Under the pieces are notes generated by a model that did not search any database, was not told the origin of the DNA, and saw nothing but the letters and a program-made list of their open reading frames with translations. Position numbers and translations under genes: made by a program. DNA of 38,987 nt from a virus: positions 1-38,987 of the IMG/VR virus record IMGVR_UViG_3300044712_001434; one strand, given 5' to 3'. Position 1 is the first letter of the stretch; each line of letters starts with the position of its first letter. This document shows, piece after piece, positions 1 to 5,662 of the stretch.

Positions 1-96
1 ACCGGAACTTTCGGACAGGCTTTAAAGAGCGCGATTGGTGGGATTTACATCAAGAGAAGGAACGTCATCATTTTAATGATCCGAGATTCATCCAAG
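1..96. repeat. Terminal direct repeat, left copy (circular genome overlap)
   Basis: These 96 bases are identical to the last 96 bases of the window (38892-38987). An open reading frame continues in frame across the join. This is the usual mark of a circular or circularly permuted genome assembled into one contig with an overlap. The repeat lies inside a gene, so it is unlikely to be a true cohesive or terminal repeat end. Confidence 0.95.
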
Positions 97-266
97 ACGA
101 TGTGAATCTAATCGATGTGCTCGATCAGATTATTGATGGTGTGATGGCAGGGATGGCCAGGTCAGGAACTTATCGACAAGAGAACATCAGCCCAGAGTTA
201 CTCGTGAAGGCATACCATAACACTGTCAAATTGCTTCTAGACGAGGTTGAGGTGGCAAATGACTAA
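1..266 (+). CDS. DUF5662-like phage protein, C-terminal part (gene wraps from 38696)
   Basis: This is the 3' part of a gene that begins at 38696 and runs over the end of the linear window; the reading frame enters at base 3 and stops with TAA at 264-266. Joined, the product is about 152 residues. The part here has the segment HQEKERHHFNDP followed by a helix reading LIDVLDQIIDGVMAGMARSG. Together with NHDLTKL in the upstream part, this resembles the DUF5662 family seen in many phages, whose spaced His/Asp residues recall HD-type metal phosphohydrolases. Enzyme activity is inference. The stop overlaps the ATG of the next gene (259) by 8 bases, so translation is probably coupled. Confidence 0.8.
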   Translation, partial: RNFRTGFKERDWWDLHQEKERHHFNDPRFIQDDVNLIDVLDQIIDGVMAGMARSGTYRQENISPELLVKAYHNTVKLLLDEVEVAND

Positions 267-576
267 CCAGAAGCGGCGGGAGTGGTTAGTTCAATATGCT
301 GGAATGCAGTTCAATGGCTTCGAGACGGTCAGCCTAGCTGTAACTGTGGACCCTCGCTCTAAATTTGGTGGCAATGGTGTGCATCAGTTAGTCCACGCAC
401 GCGAAGCTCTCCCTGGCGACCTACTCCTAAGCGCCGAGGAGGTGGAGAAGATTCGATCACTATTGAGCGACATCGCAAAGAACTACATCGGCCATCCCGA
501 TGACATCAAGATCGGTCGTATTGAATGGGCCAAAGAAGCCCTCGCAATCATCGACTCGAAAAGAGGCGGTGAGTGA
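259..576 (+). CDS. Hypothetical phage protein, 105 aa
   Basis: The function is not recognised. The ATG at 259 overlaps the stop of the preceding gene. An in-frame TTG at 247 is a less likely start. The protein is soluble, with no membrane segment, a mixed N-terminal half and a helical C-terminal half (about residues 58-100). It stops at TGA 574-576, sharing bases with the ATG of the next gene. It belongs to the chain of small overlapping genes downstream of the replication initiator, where phages usually keep host-takeover or accessory functions. Confidence 0.7.
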   Translation: MTNQKRREWLVQYAGMQFNGFETVSLAVTVDPRSKFGGNGVHQLVHAREALPGDLLLSAEEVEKIRSLLSDIAKNYIGHPDDIKIGRIEWAKEALAIIDSKRGGE

Positions 577-812
577 TGCTTTTCCTATGGGTATTGGTAA
601 TTCCAGCGCTGGTCTTCGTATTGATAGGCGTAGATGTGATTCGCTCCAGATACTTCACTCACTACGTATGCAGTCGATGCGGAAGAGAACGCCTGGGCAA
701 GGACATCAAGTCTTCGAGTACGACGAACTGGAGTGGATCGTCATATAGGGTGACATGCAAAGAGCATGAGGAGTGTACCAGAATTTGGCTGGAGAAGGAT
801 TACAAGCCATGA
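576..812 (+). CDS. Small membrane protein with a Cys-pair (CxxC) tail, 78 aa
   Basis: The protein starts with one strongly hydrophobic segment (about residues 2-20, MLFLWVLVIPALVFVLIG). A cytoplasmic or periplasmic domain follows, with Cys at VCSRCG and further Cys in TCKEHEEC. The Cys spacing suggests a small zinc-binding knuckle, which is inference. The start ATG overlaps the previous stop (TGATG) and the stop overlaps the next start (ATGA), so it lies inside a coupled operon. It also resembles the small anchored zinc-ribbon proteins of accessory regions. No function can be assigned. Confidence 0.7.
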   Translation: MLFLWVLVIPALVFVLIGVDVIRSRYFTHYVCSRCGRERLGKDIKSSSTTNWSGSSYRVTCKEHEECTRIWLEKDYKP

Positions 813-1051
813 CTGAGGAAAGCACCACAATGACCGCTAAACAGAGATTTGATAGCTGCAAGGAGATGGCTGGATTCGGCATAGTCATTGCCGTGGCATT
901 AGTGTGGGGAGGTGCGCGATTCATTTTGCGGCTGTTAGATCCACGCATTCCCATTGTGATTGTGCTTATGGTTTTGGGTGGTGCTGTCGTGTACATTCTG
1001 GCCGGCATTATTTTTGTGGTTGATACCGTGATGAGAAGAGGTGGTCGGTGA
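809..1051 (+). CDS. Small membrane protein with two predicted TM helices, 80 aa
   Basis: The ATG at 809 overlaps the upstream stop as ATGA. After about 24 polar residues there are two hydrophobic stretches, roughly residues 25-43 (GFGIVIAVALVWGGARFIL) and 50-73 (VIVLMVLGGAVVYILAGIIFVV), ending in a basic tail (MRRGGR). This looks like a two-helix inner-membrane hairpin. Its place far from the lysis cassette argues against a holin, and superinfection exclusion is one possible role. Function unknown. Confidence 0.65.
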   Translation: MTEESTTMTAKQRFDSCKEMAGFGIVIAVALVWGGARFILRLLDPRIPIVIVLMVLGGAVVYILAGIIFVVDTVMRRGGR

Positions 1052-1257
1052 AAATCACATTCCATTGCGACAACAACGCCAATATCTATTCTGAGCTCAC
1101 CGAGGAGTTTTCTCCAAAAGATCTCGGGTTAACTGAGCAGGAGTGGCGCTCAATGAGCGAGGATGAGAAGACCGAGATGGTAAAGGGTTGGGCGCTTGAG
1201 CGTTTTGATTACTGGTACACGGAGAAAGATAAAAAGAAAGGACCGCGCCGTGAGTGA
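1048..1257 (+). CDS. Small acidic phage protein, possibly DUF7167-like, 69 aa
   Basis: It uses a GTG start overlapping the previous stop (GTGA). The sequence has the pattern EDLGLTEQEW...SEDEKTEMVKGWA, a short helical acidic protein type that is common in phages and that I believe matches DUF7167. That match is from memory and was not searched. The C-terminus is strongly basic (KDKKKGPRR). Function unknown. Confidence 0.65.
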   Translation: MKITFHCDNNANIYSELTEEFSPKDLGLTEQEWRSMSEDEKTEMVKGWALERFDYWYTEKDKKKGPRRE

Positions 1258-1532
1258 AGAGAAAGGCAAGTGAGATGGTTGGAAATGGAGCTTGGAATTT
1301 CCCAAATAGGAATGTTGGCGATAGAGGTCGCAAAGAGTCGATCGTCTTTGCTACACGGCCATTAAAGACAAACAAAGGCTGGCGATGGCTGGTTCATGTG
1401 CGACGAGTTTCGACGATAGAAGCTCAAGAGATCGGCGGCATCTTCGGCCTGATCTTTGATTTTCTGGGCTTCGGATCAGACACAGATGTTGAAGTAATTA
1501 GGTATGAGTTACTCGAGGAGAAAGCCCCATGA
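1254..1532 (+). CDS. Hypothetical protein, 92 aa
   Basis: GTG at 1254 overlaps the upstream stop, and AAAGGA lies about ten bases upstream. An ATG at 1275 is an alternative start. The middle contains a positively charged segment followed by KGWRWLVHVRRV. A hydrophobic patch near residues 58-75 (EIGGIFGLIFDFLGFGSD) is probably an amphipathic helix rather than a membrane span. No family was recognised. It is kept because both ends overlap neighbouring genes exactly as in the rest of this operon. Confidence 0.6.
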   Translation: MKRKASEMVGNGAWNFPNRNVGDRGRKESIVFATRPLKTNKGWRWLVHVRRVSTIEAQEIGGIFGLIFDFLGFGSDTDVEVIRYELLEEKAP

Positions 1533-2155
1533 GTAATCACGAATCACCCTCAATCACCTCTCCGATCGAGGCATGGGTTGACGAAAATGCCGATCAGCTT
1601 CGCGCTGACATCGTGACTCATTTGCGAGCCTACGGAATCTCTCCAGCAACTACAGAGACCTTGATTCGGATGATTATGTGCTCGGTGCGCCAATGGTCGA
1701 ACGCTCAGAATGCCCCCCAAGTCGGCCTCGACGAAGAGGGTGGTTGTTTGGATTGCAACATCCTAGAATACATTCTCGAAGAAGAGCGCAAAGACTATCG
1801 GACACTGAACCGTTTTTATGTCGAGCTAAATGATGAGAACAAGAAGCTGCGGAATGAACTGGACGTGATCTATCGAACGTCTGGCATTGACGCCGGACGC
1901 CTTACACTTACGGCTGGTCACGGCGCGGCACAGATCGCGGAATCAAAGGTGAATCTCGTTGAGCCGTCGGACCGCGAACAGGCCGAGGAGTGGTCGCAGA
2001 CGACCGCTGAGTATGTGTGGGGCCTGAAGGAGCGAATCCTGGAGCTCGAGGCTAAACTCAATCAAGGCGAAGCGAACTCTGCCGAGAATGCGAAAAAGAT
2101 GAGGGAGCTTGAGGCTGAGGTTGAGAAATGGCGCGGGGCCTGCTCACGTCGCTGA
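1529..2155 (+). CDS. Hypothetical protein with C-terminal coiled coil, 208 aa
   Basis: ATG at 1529 overlaps the previous TGA. The N-terminal 45 residues look helical. A segment CLDCNILEYILEEERKDYRTLNRFYVELNDENKKLRNELD (roughly 75-112, quoted in part) and residues 160-208 are rich in Glu, Lys and Leu heptads and should form coiled coils. It is the last gene of the rightward accessory operon, ending inside a hairpin (2150-2178) that faces the leftward operon. Function unknown. Confidence 0.7.
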   Translation: MSNHESPSITSPIEAWVDENADQLRADIVTHLRAYGISPATTETLIRMIMCSVRQWSNAQNAPQVGLDEEGGCLDCNILEYILEEERKDYRTLNRFYVELNDENKKLRNELDVIYRTSGIDAGRLTLTAGHGAAQIAESKVNLVEPSDREQAEEWSQTTAEYVWGLKERILELEAKLNQGEANSAENAKKMRELEAEVEKWRGACSRR

Positions 2156-2178
2156 CCTCCCTTCGGAGACAGTCAGCG
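2150..2178. terminator. Bidirectional hairpin between convergent genes
   Basis: CGCTGAC (2150-2156) and GTCAGCG (2172-2178) are exact inverted repeats. An inner CTCC/GGAG pair closes a CTTC loop. The structure contains the stop codons of both convergent genes (2155 on + and 2173 on -). There is no strong U-run on either side, so termination strength is uncertain, but position and symmetry fit a shared terminator. Confidence 0.5.
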
Positions 2179-2937
2179 GCATATCCGTTTCATTTTCTTG
2201 AGAGCATCGCCATCATGGACCCAGTCCTGGAAAAGAGCCATGCTGCGGACAAGCTTACGCATTGGTTCGGGAGCGTGCAGGCGCCTTGCTCGTATTTCGC
2301 CATCAAGCCATACCCAAGGTATTATTTTATAATATGTAGGCGTACCACCTCGCCCTGGCCCAGCTTTTGTCTGCAAGTAAAAATCCGGCTCTGTGCCGAA
2401 TGCCTCTCGAAATTGAGACAGGGTTATTCCGTTTAGAGATTTTGACGATACGCCGAGCAGCTCAAGTCGATCCTTGATGCCCAATAACCCACCGCGATTG
2501 AGCTTCTTCGCAATCCAATCTCTCGGCATAAGGCCGGCATGAGCCAACAAGAATTGATAGTCGCTAGCGGTCCATGGTTTTTTATTTCGCTGATCTTTGA
2601 ATTTGGGCGGGAGTAGGCCGGACCTTCTCGATGTTTCGAGAATCCCAATCGTTTGACCATGGGAGATTTTGAATTTCTCGGCGGTCTCTCTTGCGTTGTG
2701 ATTGCGAAAGTACGCTATGACCTTCTTTCGAAATTCATCGGAATATTTCTTGTTCCACTTTCCATATACTTTCGAAGAAGCCGTATTCTTGATTCCAAAT
2801 TTTCTAAGCCGATACGATATGGAATAGGGAGATCGGCCCAGCTTCTCGGCGATTTCTTTATTCAGAAAATTACCAGTTTTGACCAGGAGAAAAAGCTCTC
2901 GGTCCTGATCCTGAGTCCATCCGTAATTAGCGCTCAT
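2173..2937 (-). CDS. Large HTH DNA-binding protein, 254 aa
   Basis: The N-terminus (residues about 5-50) reads GWTQDQDRELFLLVKTGNF, then NKEIAEKLGRSPYSISYRLRKFG, a clear Myb/SANT or GcrA-like helix-turn-helix. A second HTH-like part follows, with ETAEKFKISHGQTIGIL (about 80-100). A third W-rich repeat comes next (PWTASDYQFLLAHAGLMPRDWIAKKLNR, about 118-145, quoted in part). The C-terminal 90 residues are of unknown fold. Several DNA-reading modules in a row suggest a transcription regulator. The ATG at 2937 has no clear Shine-Dalgarno and overlaps the upstream stop by 11 bases, so it is probably coupled. It is the last gene of the leftward regulatory operon. Confidence 0.75.
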   Translation of the reverse strand: MSANYGWTQDQDRELFLLVKTGNFLNKEIAEKLGRSPYSISYRLRKFGIKNTASSKVYGKWNKKYSDEFRKKVIAYFRNHNARETAEKFKISHGQTIGILETSRRSGLLPPKFKDQRNKKPWTASDYQFLLAHAGLMPRDWIAKKLNRGGLLGIKDRLELLGVSSKSLNGITLSQFREAFGTEPDFYLQTKAGPGRGGTPTYYKIIPWVWLDGEIRARRLHAPEPMRKLVRSMALFQDWVHDGDALKKMKRICR

Positions 2938-3184
2938 TCAAAAACTTTGCAGCCTGGATTGCGGTGTTGATCGTTTCATTCAGGCGAGCCACGCAGTTGC
3001 ACGCGGCGTTCACGGTGTTGTGGTCGAGCTTTTCTTTTGTCACCGATTTCATCATGTGATGGAGGTGGTCGAGTGTTTCGCCAACTTTGAAATGCTCGTT
3101 CACGAACATGATCTTATCCTCCTGTGTTTTTCCCACGACTTGTGTTTGGCGCGCTCCTTGAGTCAGTTGGCGTGATTCAGACAC
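2927..3184 (-). CDS. Small helical protein, 85 aa
   Basis: A strong ribosome-binding site, AAGGAGG, followed by CTATC sits just before a GTG at 3184, so this start is preferred. An ATG at 3205, overlapping the upstream stop, would add seven residues. The protein is helical, with HLHHMMKSV and a C-terminal helix NAACNCVARLNETINTAIQA. No family was recognised. In the same operon as the sigma-like and LuxR-like genes, it could be a partner or anti-factor, which is inference only. Confidence 0.65.
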   Translation of the reverse strand: MSESRQLTQGARQTQVVGKTQEDKIMFVNEHFKVGETLDHLHHMMKSVTKEKLDHNTVNAACNCVARLNETINTAIQAAKFLNER

Positions 3185-3204
3185 GATAGCCTCCTTGAAT
3201 TTCA

Positions 3205-3615
3205 TTAGATGCTACATTCTAAATATGCGAGGTAGATACTTTTGATCTCCTCTTTATTCCGCGCAAGCCCGACGATTTGATCGATGAGATTCAAGGCGCT
3301 TGTAATCTCCGAACGCATCTCCATATCGTCTCCATGGACCCCGATAAAGTCAGCAAGTGTAGCGTCGCTGTCATCTTTAACCGGCTTATCGAGACTTATG
3401 GATCGTTCGCTTAGAGTTTTTGCCGAAACTCTGCCGCGATCGCCATAGCCTTGAATCCTGAGCCAGTCGTAAAAACAGTATTCCCAACTGGCTTTCTCAT
3501 TCTCAAATACGCGCATGGCGACATATTGAACAGCATCATCGAGCTCATGGTGTAAGGCCGGGATTAGGTGATCACGAACAAACCACTTAATCTTATCATA
3601 GGTTTTCTGATCCAT
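3205..3615 (-). CDS. Sigma-factor-like protein without region 4, 136 aa
   Basis: The N-terminal half (about residues 10-60) looks like a sigma region 2 helix bundle: DDAVQYVAMRVFENEKASW, then YCFYDWLRIQG. This is followed by KTLSERSISLDKPVKDDSDA and TLADFIG, very like the SLDxPV...LxDxI linker that joins regions 2/3 to region 4 in sigma-70 family factors. The expected C-terminal region-4 HTH is missing: only about 45 residues follow, and they show no HTH. The stop (TAA) overlaps the alternative ATG of the next gene. The gene directly upstream encodes a free-standing LuxR-type HTH. This could be a degraded sigma factor, or one half of a two-protein factor. Confidence 0.6.
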   Translation of the reverse strand: MDQKTYDKIKWFVRDHLIPALHHELDDAVQYVAMRVFENEKASWEYCFYDWLRIQGYGDRGRVSAKTLSERSISLDKPVKDDSDATLADFIGVHGDDMEMRSEITSALNLIDQIVGLARNKEEIKSIYLAYLECSI

Positions 3616-3640
3616 GATTCATCGCGCGAGCTCCGCGGTG

Positions 3641-3925
3641 TTAAGCGGCCTGTCCGACTGGTAGTTCCGGTTTCGGCGCTGGCGCCTCTTCGATTATCGG
3701 TTCGTGACCTTTCGGTAAAAGGCCAATGAACTTTACAATCAGCTGTGCGCGCGATTTCACCTCAACCTTTCTGTAGATGTTCGTCAGGTGGAACTTGACC
3801 GTTTTCTCAGTCACAAACAGCTTGTCCGCGACTTCTTGATTGGTCTGGCCTTTGATGACGTGCTCAACCACTTCGGCTTCGCGGCTCGAGCAGTGGTACT
3901 TCGTGGTGAGTTCTTGGCGCAGCAT
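3641..3925 (-). CDS. LuxR/GerE-type HTH regulator, 94 aa
   Basis: Almost the whole protein is one GerE DNA-binding domain: SSREAEVVEHVIKGQTNQEVADKLFVTEKTVKFHLTNIYRKV (residues about 12-54, quoted in part), including the diagnostic ET-VKFHL-NIY-K recognition helix. A Pro/Glu-rich tail follows. There is no receiver or autoinducer domain, so it is a stand-alone regulator like some phage late activators. A strong AAGGAGG lies five bases before the ATG at 3925. It sits directly upstream of the sigma-like gene. The domain call is certain; the target promoters are unknown. Confidence 0.85.
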   Translation of the reverse strand: MLRQELTTKYHCSSREAEVVEHVIKGQTNQEVADKLFVTEKTVKFHLTNIYRKVEVKSRAQLIVKFIGLLPKGHEPIIEEAPAPKPELPVGQAA

Positions 3926-3969
3926 TGCATCCTCCTTGTGGCGTTTTCTTAGTGGCCATCCATGGCCAT

Positions 3970-4197
3970 TTACGCGGCATCCGTTCCGCGTTTTAGTTTC
4001 GTTTTTTGAAATTTAGTTTCTAATGGCAGGCGATCCTTCAGGATCGAGCGAATAATATCTGCTGCGCTTTCTCTTCCTTCGAGCGCGATCAACTGATCGA
4101 TGTAGTCTCGCAACTCTTGATCGCACCGCATGGAATAGTGGCAGGGGAATTTGATATTGCTCTTGGACTCAGTCGTTGTGTCTTCGAGTTTTTGCAT
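3970..4197 (-). CDS. Ribbon-helix-helix (CopG/Arc-type) DNA-binding protein, 75 aa
   Basis: The core HYSMRCDQELRDYIDQLIAL then GRESAADIIRSILKDRL fits a ribbon-helix-helix fold: a short strand with alternating residues, helix A, a turn, then helix B. The tail is basic (KTKLKRG). The ATG at 4197 is chosen; a TTG at 4245 would add 16 residues of unlikely sequence. It is the first gene of the leftward operon. A GTATAC-TTGA-GTATAC palindrome about 50 bases upstream is a natural candidate for its operator. Autoregulation is inference. Confidence 0.7.
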   Translation of the reverse strand: MQKLEDTTTESKSNIKFPCHYSMRCDQELRDYIDQLIALEGRESAADIIRSILKDRLPLETKFQKTKLKRGTDAA

Positions 4198-4245
4198 GAG
4201 CTCATTAGAGTATAACCAATGACCAGTCCGCAAGGGGGTCAACAA

Positions 4246-4261
4246 GTATACTTGAGTATAC
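4246..4261. promoter_or_regulatory. Candidate operator between the divergent regulatory and late operons
   Basis: Two copies of the self-complementary hexamer GTATAC are separated by TTGA. A further AGTATA sits at 4209-4214. The site lies in the 138-base divergent gap between the leftward RHH gene (start 4197) and the rightward late operon (start 4336). Closely spaced palindromic half-sites are typical of RHH protein binding. The AGTATA strings also read as TATACT, a good -10 element, on the minus strand, but no well-spaced -35 was found. The rest of the gap holds an AACTGAA/TTCAGTT inverted repeat at 4288-4309. Confidence 0.45.
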
Positions 4262-4335
4262 CCAGCACAAGAGCCGCGATCGGTGCAAACTGAAGCAAAT
4301 CTTTCAGTTCATCACAACCGCTGCGGTGATCAAGC

Positions 4336-4587
4336 ATGGATGCTTCAAGGCTGCTGACTTTCTTCAAACGAAAATTCGCACGACCAAGAACGGTGGTGGT
4401 CATTACAGCCGGACCGAACCTCATTCTTGCGCCTCATGGATTCAGCGAGCCAATCGTAAATGGAATCAAAGGACTCTGGTGCGCAGGTCTTTCGCCAAAC
4501 GAGATTGCGCGTGCATACGGCATGAGCGAAGTCGTCGTTCGAAAGATCCTGAAGCGCGTGATGCCTAAATACGGACGAATCATGTGA
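4336..4587 (+). CDS. Small HTH protein at head of late operon, 83 aa
   Basis: The C-terminal half contains GIKGLWCAGLSPNEIARAYG then MSEVVVRKILKRVMPKYG, a helix-turn-helix of the resolvase/homeodomain-like kind used for short DNA-binding proteins. The N-terminus (MDASRLLTFFKRKFARPR) is basic. It is the first gene after the divergent control region, so it may be a late regulator or part of the packaging apparatus. No enzyme motif is present. Overlapping frames are not credible as coding. Confidence 0.65.
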   Translation: MDASRLLTFFKRKFARPRTVVVITAGPNLILAPHGFSEPIVNGIKGLWCAGLSPNEIARAYGMSEVVVRKILKRVMPKYGRIM

Positions 4588-4603
4588 GCCAGGAGGGCGC
4601 TGC

Positions 4604-4783
4604 GTGTGTCGATCACGAAAGAGAGACAAGGCAAGGGAACGACGTCGATGTGGACCGAAGAGGATTGCAAAGAGTCCTGTTCAATGCCTGAGCTGCGGCG
4701 AAACGTTTCAGTCGCCGGATCGGCGGCTCATCCGAATCTGCACCAACTGCAAGAAACTCGATCGGTGGAGATTTGCGGCTTGA
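4604..4783 (+). CDS. Short zinc-finger protein, 59 aa
   Basis: Translation from GTG 4604 gives an Arg/Lys-rich N-terminus followed by CLSCGETFQSPDRRLIRICT and NCKK. This is a four-cysteine (CxxC...CxxC) zinc ribbon like those of many short phage and bacterial proteins. AGGAGG (4591-4596) lies seven bases before the GTG, the best ribosome site in this area. A longer frame (4606-4794) on the same bases lacks the Cys pattern and is rejected. It probably binds nucleic acid; its role is unknown. It precedes the packaging genes. Confidence 0.7.
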   Translation: MCRSRKRDKARERRRCGPKRIAKSPVQCLSCGETFQSPDRRLIRICTNCKKLDRWRFAA

Positions 4784-4836
4784 GGTCTAGATGATGTCGG
4801 TAGAACTGCGATGATAATGCGATGGAGGAGAAATCC

Positions 4837-5052
4837 ATGAAGTTTTTTGTAGTCCTTATTTTTCTTGCCTGGATTTGTGCGGCGATCGCGATCTCGATCA
4901 AGGGTCTGATCTTGGCGTTCTCTGCTTCGATCATACTTGGCCTGATTGCGTTGGTCATCCAACCACTTCCATTTGTGATCGGGATCATTGGAATCTTCGG
5001 CCGATCTGATCTTTGCGAAGTGGTGGCGCAATGGCTGAATTTACCCATGTGA
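4837..5052 (+). CDS. Small membrane protein, 71 aa
   Basis: GGAGGAG (4824-4830) positions the ATG at 4837 as the start; the ATG at 4822 lies upstream of that site and is rejected. The protein is nearly all hydrophobic, with spans at about residues 2-24 and 28-52, and a short polar end (RSDLCEVVAQWLNLPM). It could be a two-helix inner-membrane protein. Its place just ahead of the terminase genes does not fit a lysis role well. Function unknown. Confidence 0.6.
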   Translation: MKFFVVLIFLAWICAAIAISIKGLILAFSASIILGLIALVIQPLPFVIGIIGIFGRSDLCEVVAQWLNLPM

Positions 5053-5060
5053 GGTTTGCC

Positions 5061-5246
5061 ATGACCGAAAGACCAAAGCCGATCACGTCGAGCTATATGG
5101 CAGGCAAAGAGCGATACGACCAGGGATATCGGGATGGCGTCGAGAGTGGGCGAATTCAAGTGATCGTATTTCTCGTAGGACTGCTTGGTTTGGCGTGGCT
5201 GCTTTACTGTTTCGTCGCGGCTGTGGCGACTTCTGTCTGCAAGTGA
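5061..5246 (+). CDS. Small single-pass membrane protein, 61 aa
   Basis: The start is ATG 5061 with GAGG nine bases upstream; earlier in-frame starts (5013) overlap the previous gene and have no ribosome site. The polar N-terminal half contains KERYDQGYRDGVESGR. One strong transmembrane segment follows, IQVIVFLVGLLGLAWLLYCF. The topology suggests an N-in anchored protein. It is next to the previous membrane gene and could act with it. Function unknown. Confidence 0.6.
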   Translation: MTERPKPITSSYMAGKERYDQGYRDGVESGRIQVIVFLVGLLGLAWLLYCFVAAVATSVCK

Positions 5247-5260
5247 ATCAGAGGTGATCA

Positions 5261-5662
5261 ATGGCGATCGGCAAAAAGACAGGCGGGCGAGACTTTAAGC
5301 CGGGACAGGTTGCAAACCCGAACGGACGTCCGATTGTTCCTGAAGAGATCAAGGAACTCCGAAAGCTCAACCGCTCCGAGATCGAACAGCTGATCAGCGA
5401 CTTTATGAGAAAGCCGCTGCATGAGCTTCAAGCCATGTCAAAGAACCCGGCGACCACAGCGCTTGATCGCATGATCGCGAGCGTGGTCGAGCAGGCGGTG
5501 TTCCGCGGTGATCATAAGCGTCTCAACTTCCTTCTTGATCGACTCATCGGCAAGGTGCCTGACCGCCTGGCGGATGCGGATGGGCAACCCATAGTACAGA
5601 CATTTGTGGACCTGATTCGAATCGCCGCTGAGTCAAAAGCCAAGGAAGGAAAACAGGAGTGA
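5261..5662 (+). CDS. DUF5681-type protein, probable terminase small subunit, 133 aa
   Basis: The N-terminal motif GGRDFKPGQVANPNGRP is the hallmark of DUF5681, a family found next to phage terminase large subunits. The rest is helical and basic (LRKLNRSEIEQLISDFMRK and later HKRLNFLLDRLIGKVPDRL). The gene ends four bases into the TerL gene (GTGA overlap). A TerS role, recognising phage DNA for packaging, is inferred from position and family; no classical TerS HTH is obvious. Confidence 0.7.
   Translation: MAIGKKTGGRDFKPGQVANPNGRPIVPEEIKELRKLNRSEIEQLISDFMRKPLHELQAMSKNPATTALDRMIASVVEQAVFRGDHKRLNFLLDRLIGKVPDRLADADGQPIVQTFVDLIRIAAESKAKEGKQE

Noticed and set aside
2173-2937. The HTH protein as a transposase
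   Set aside because: There is no DDE or HUH catalytic pattern, no inverted terminal repeats and no target duplication around it.
4606-4794. A 62-codon plus-strand frame as the gene in this place
   Set aside because: The overlapping frame from 4604 has the zinc-ribbon Cys pattern and the better ribosome site spacing.
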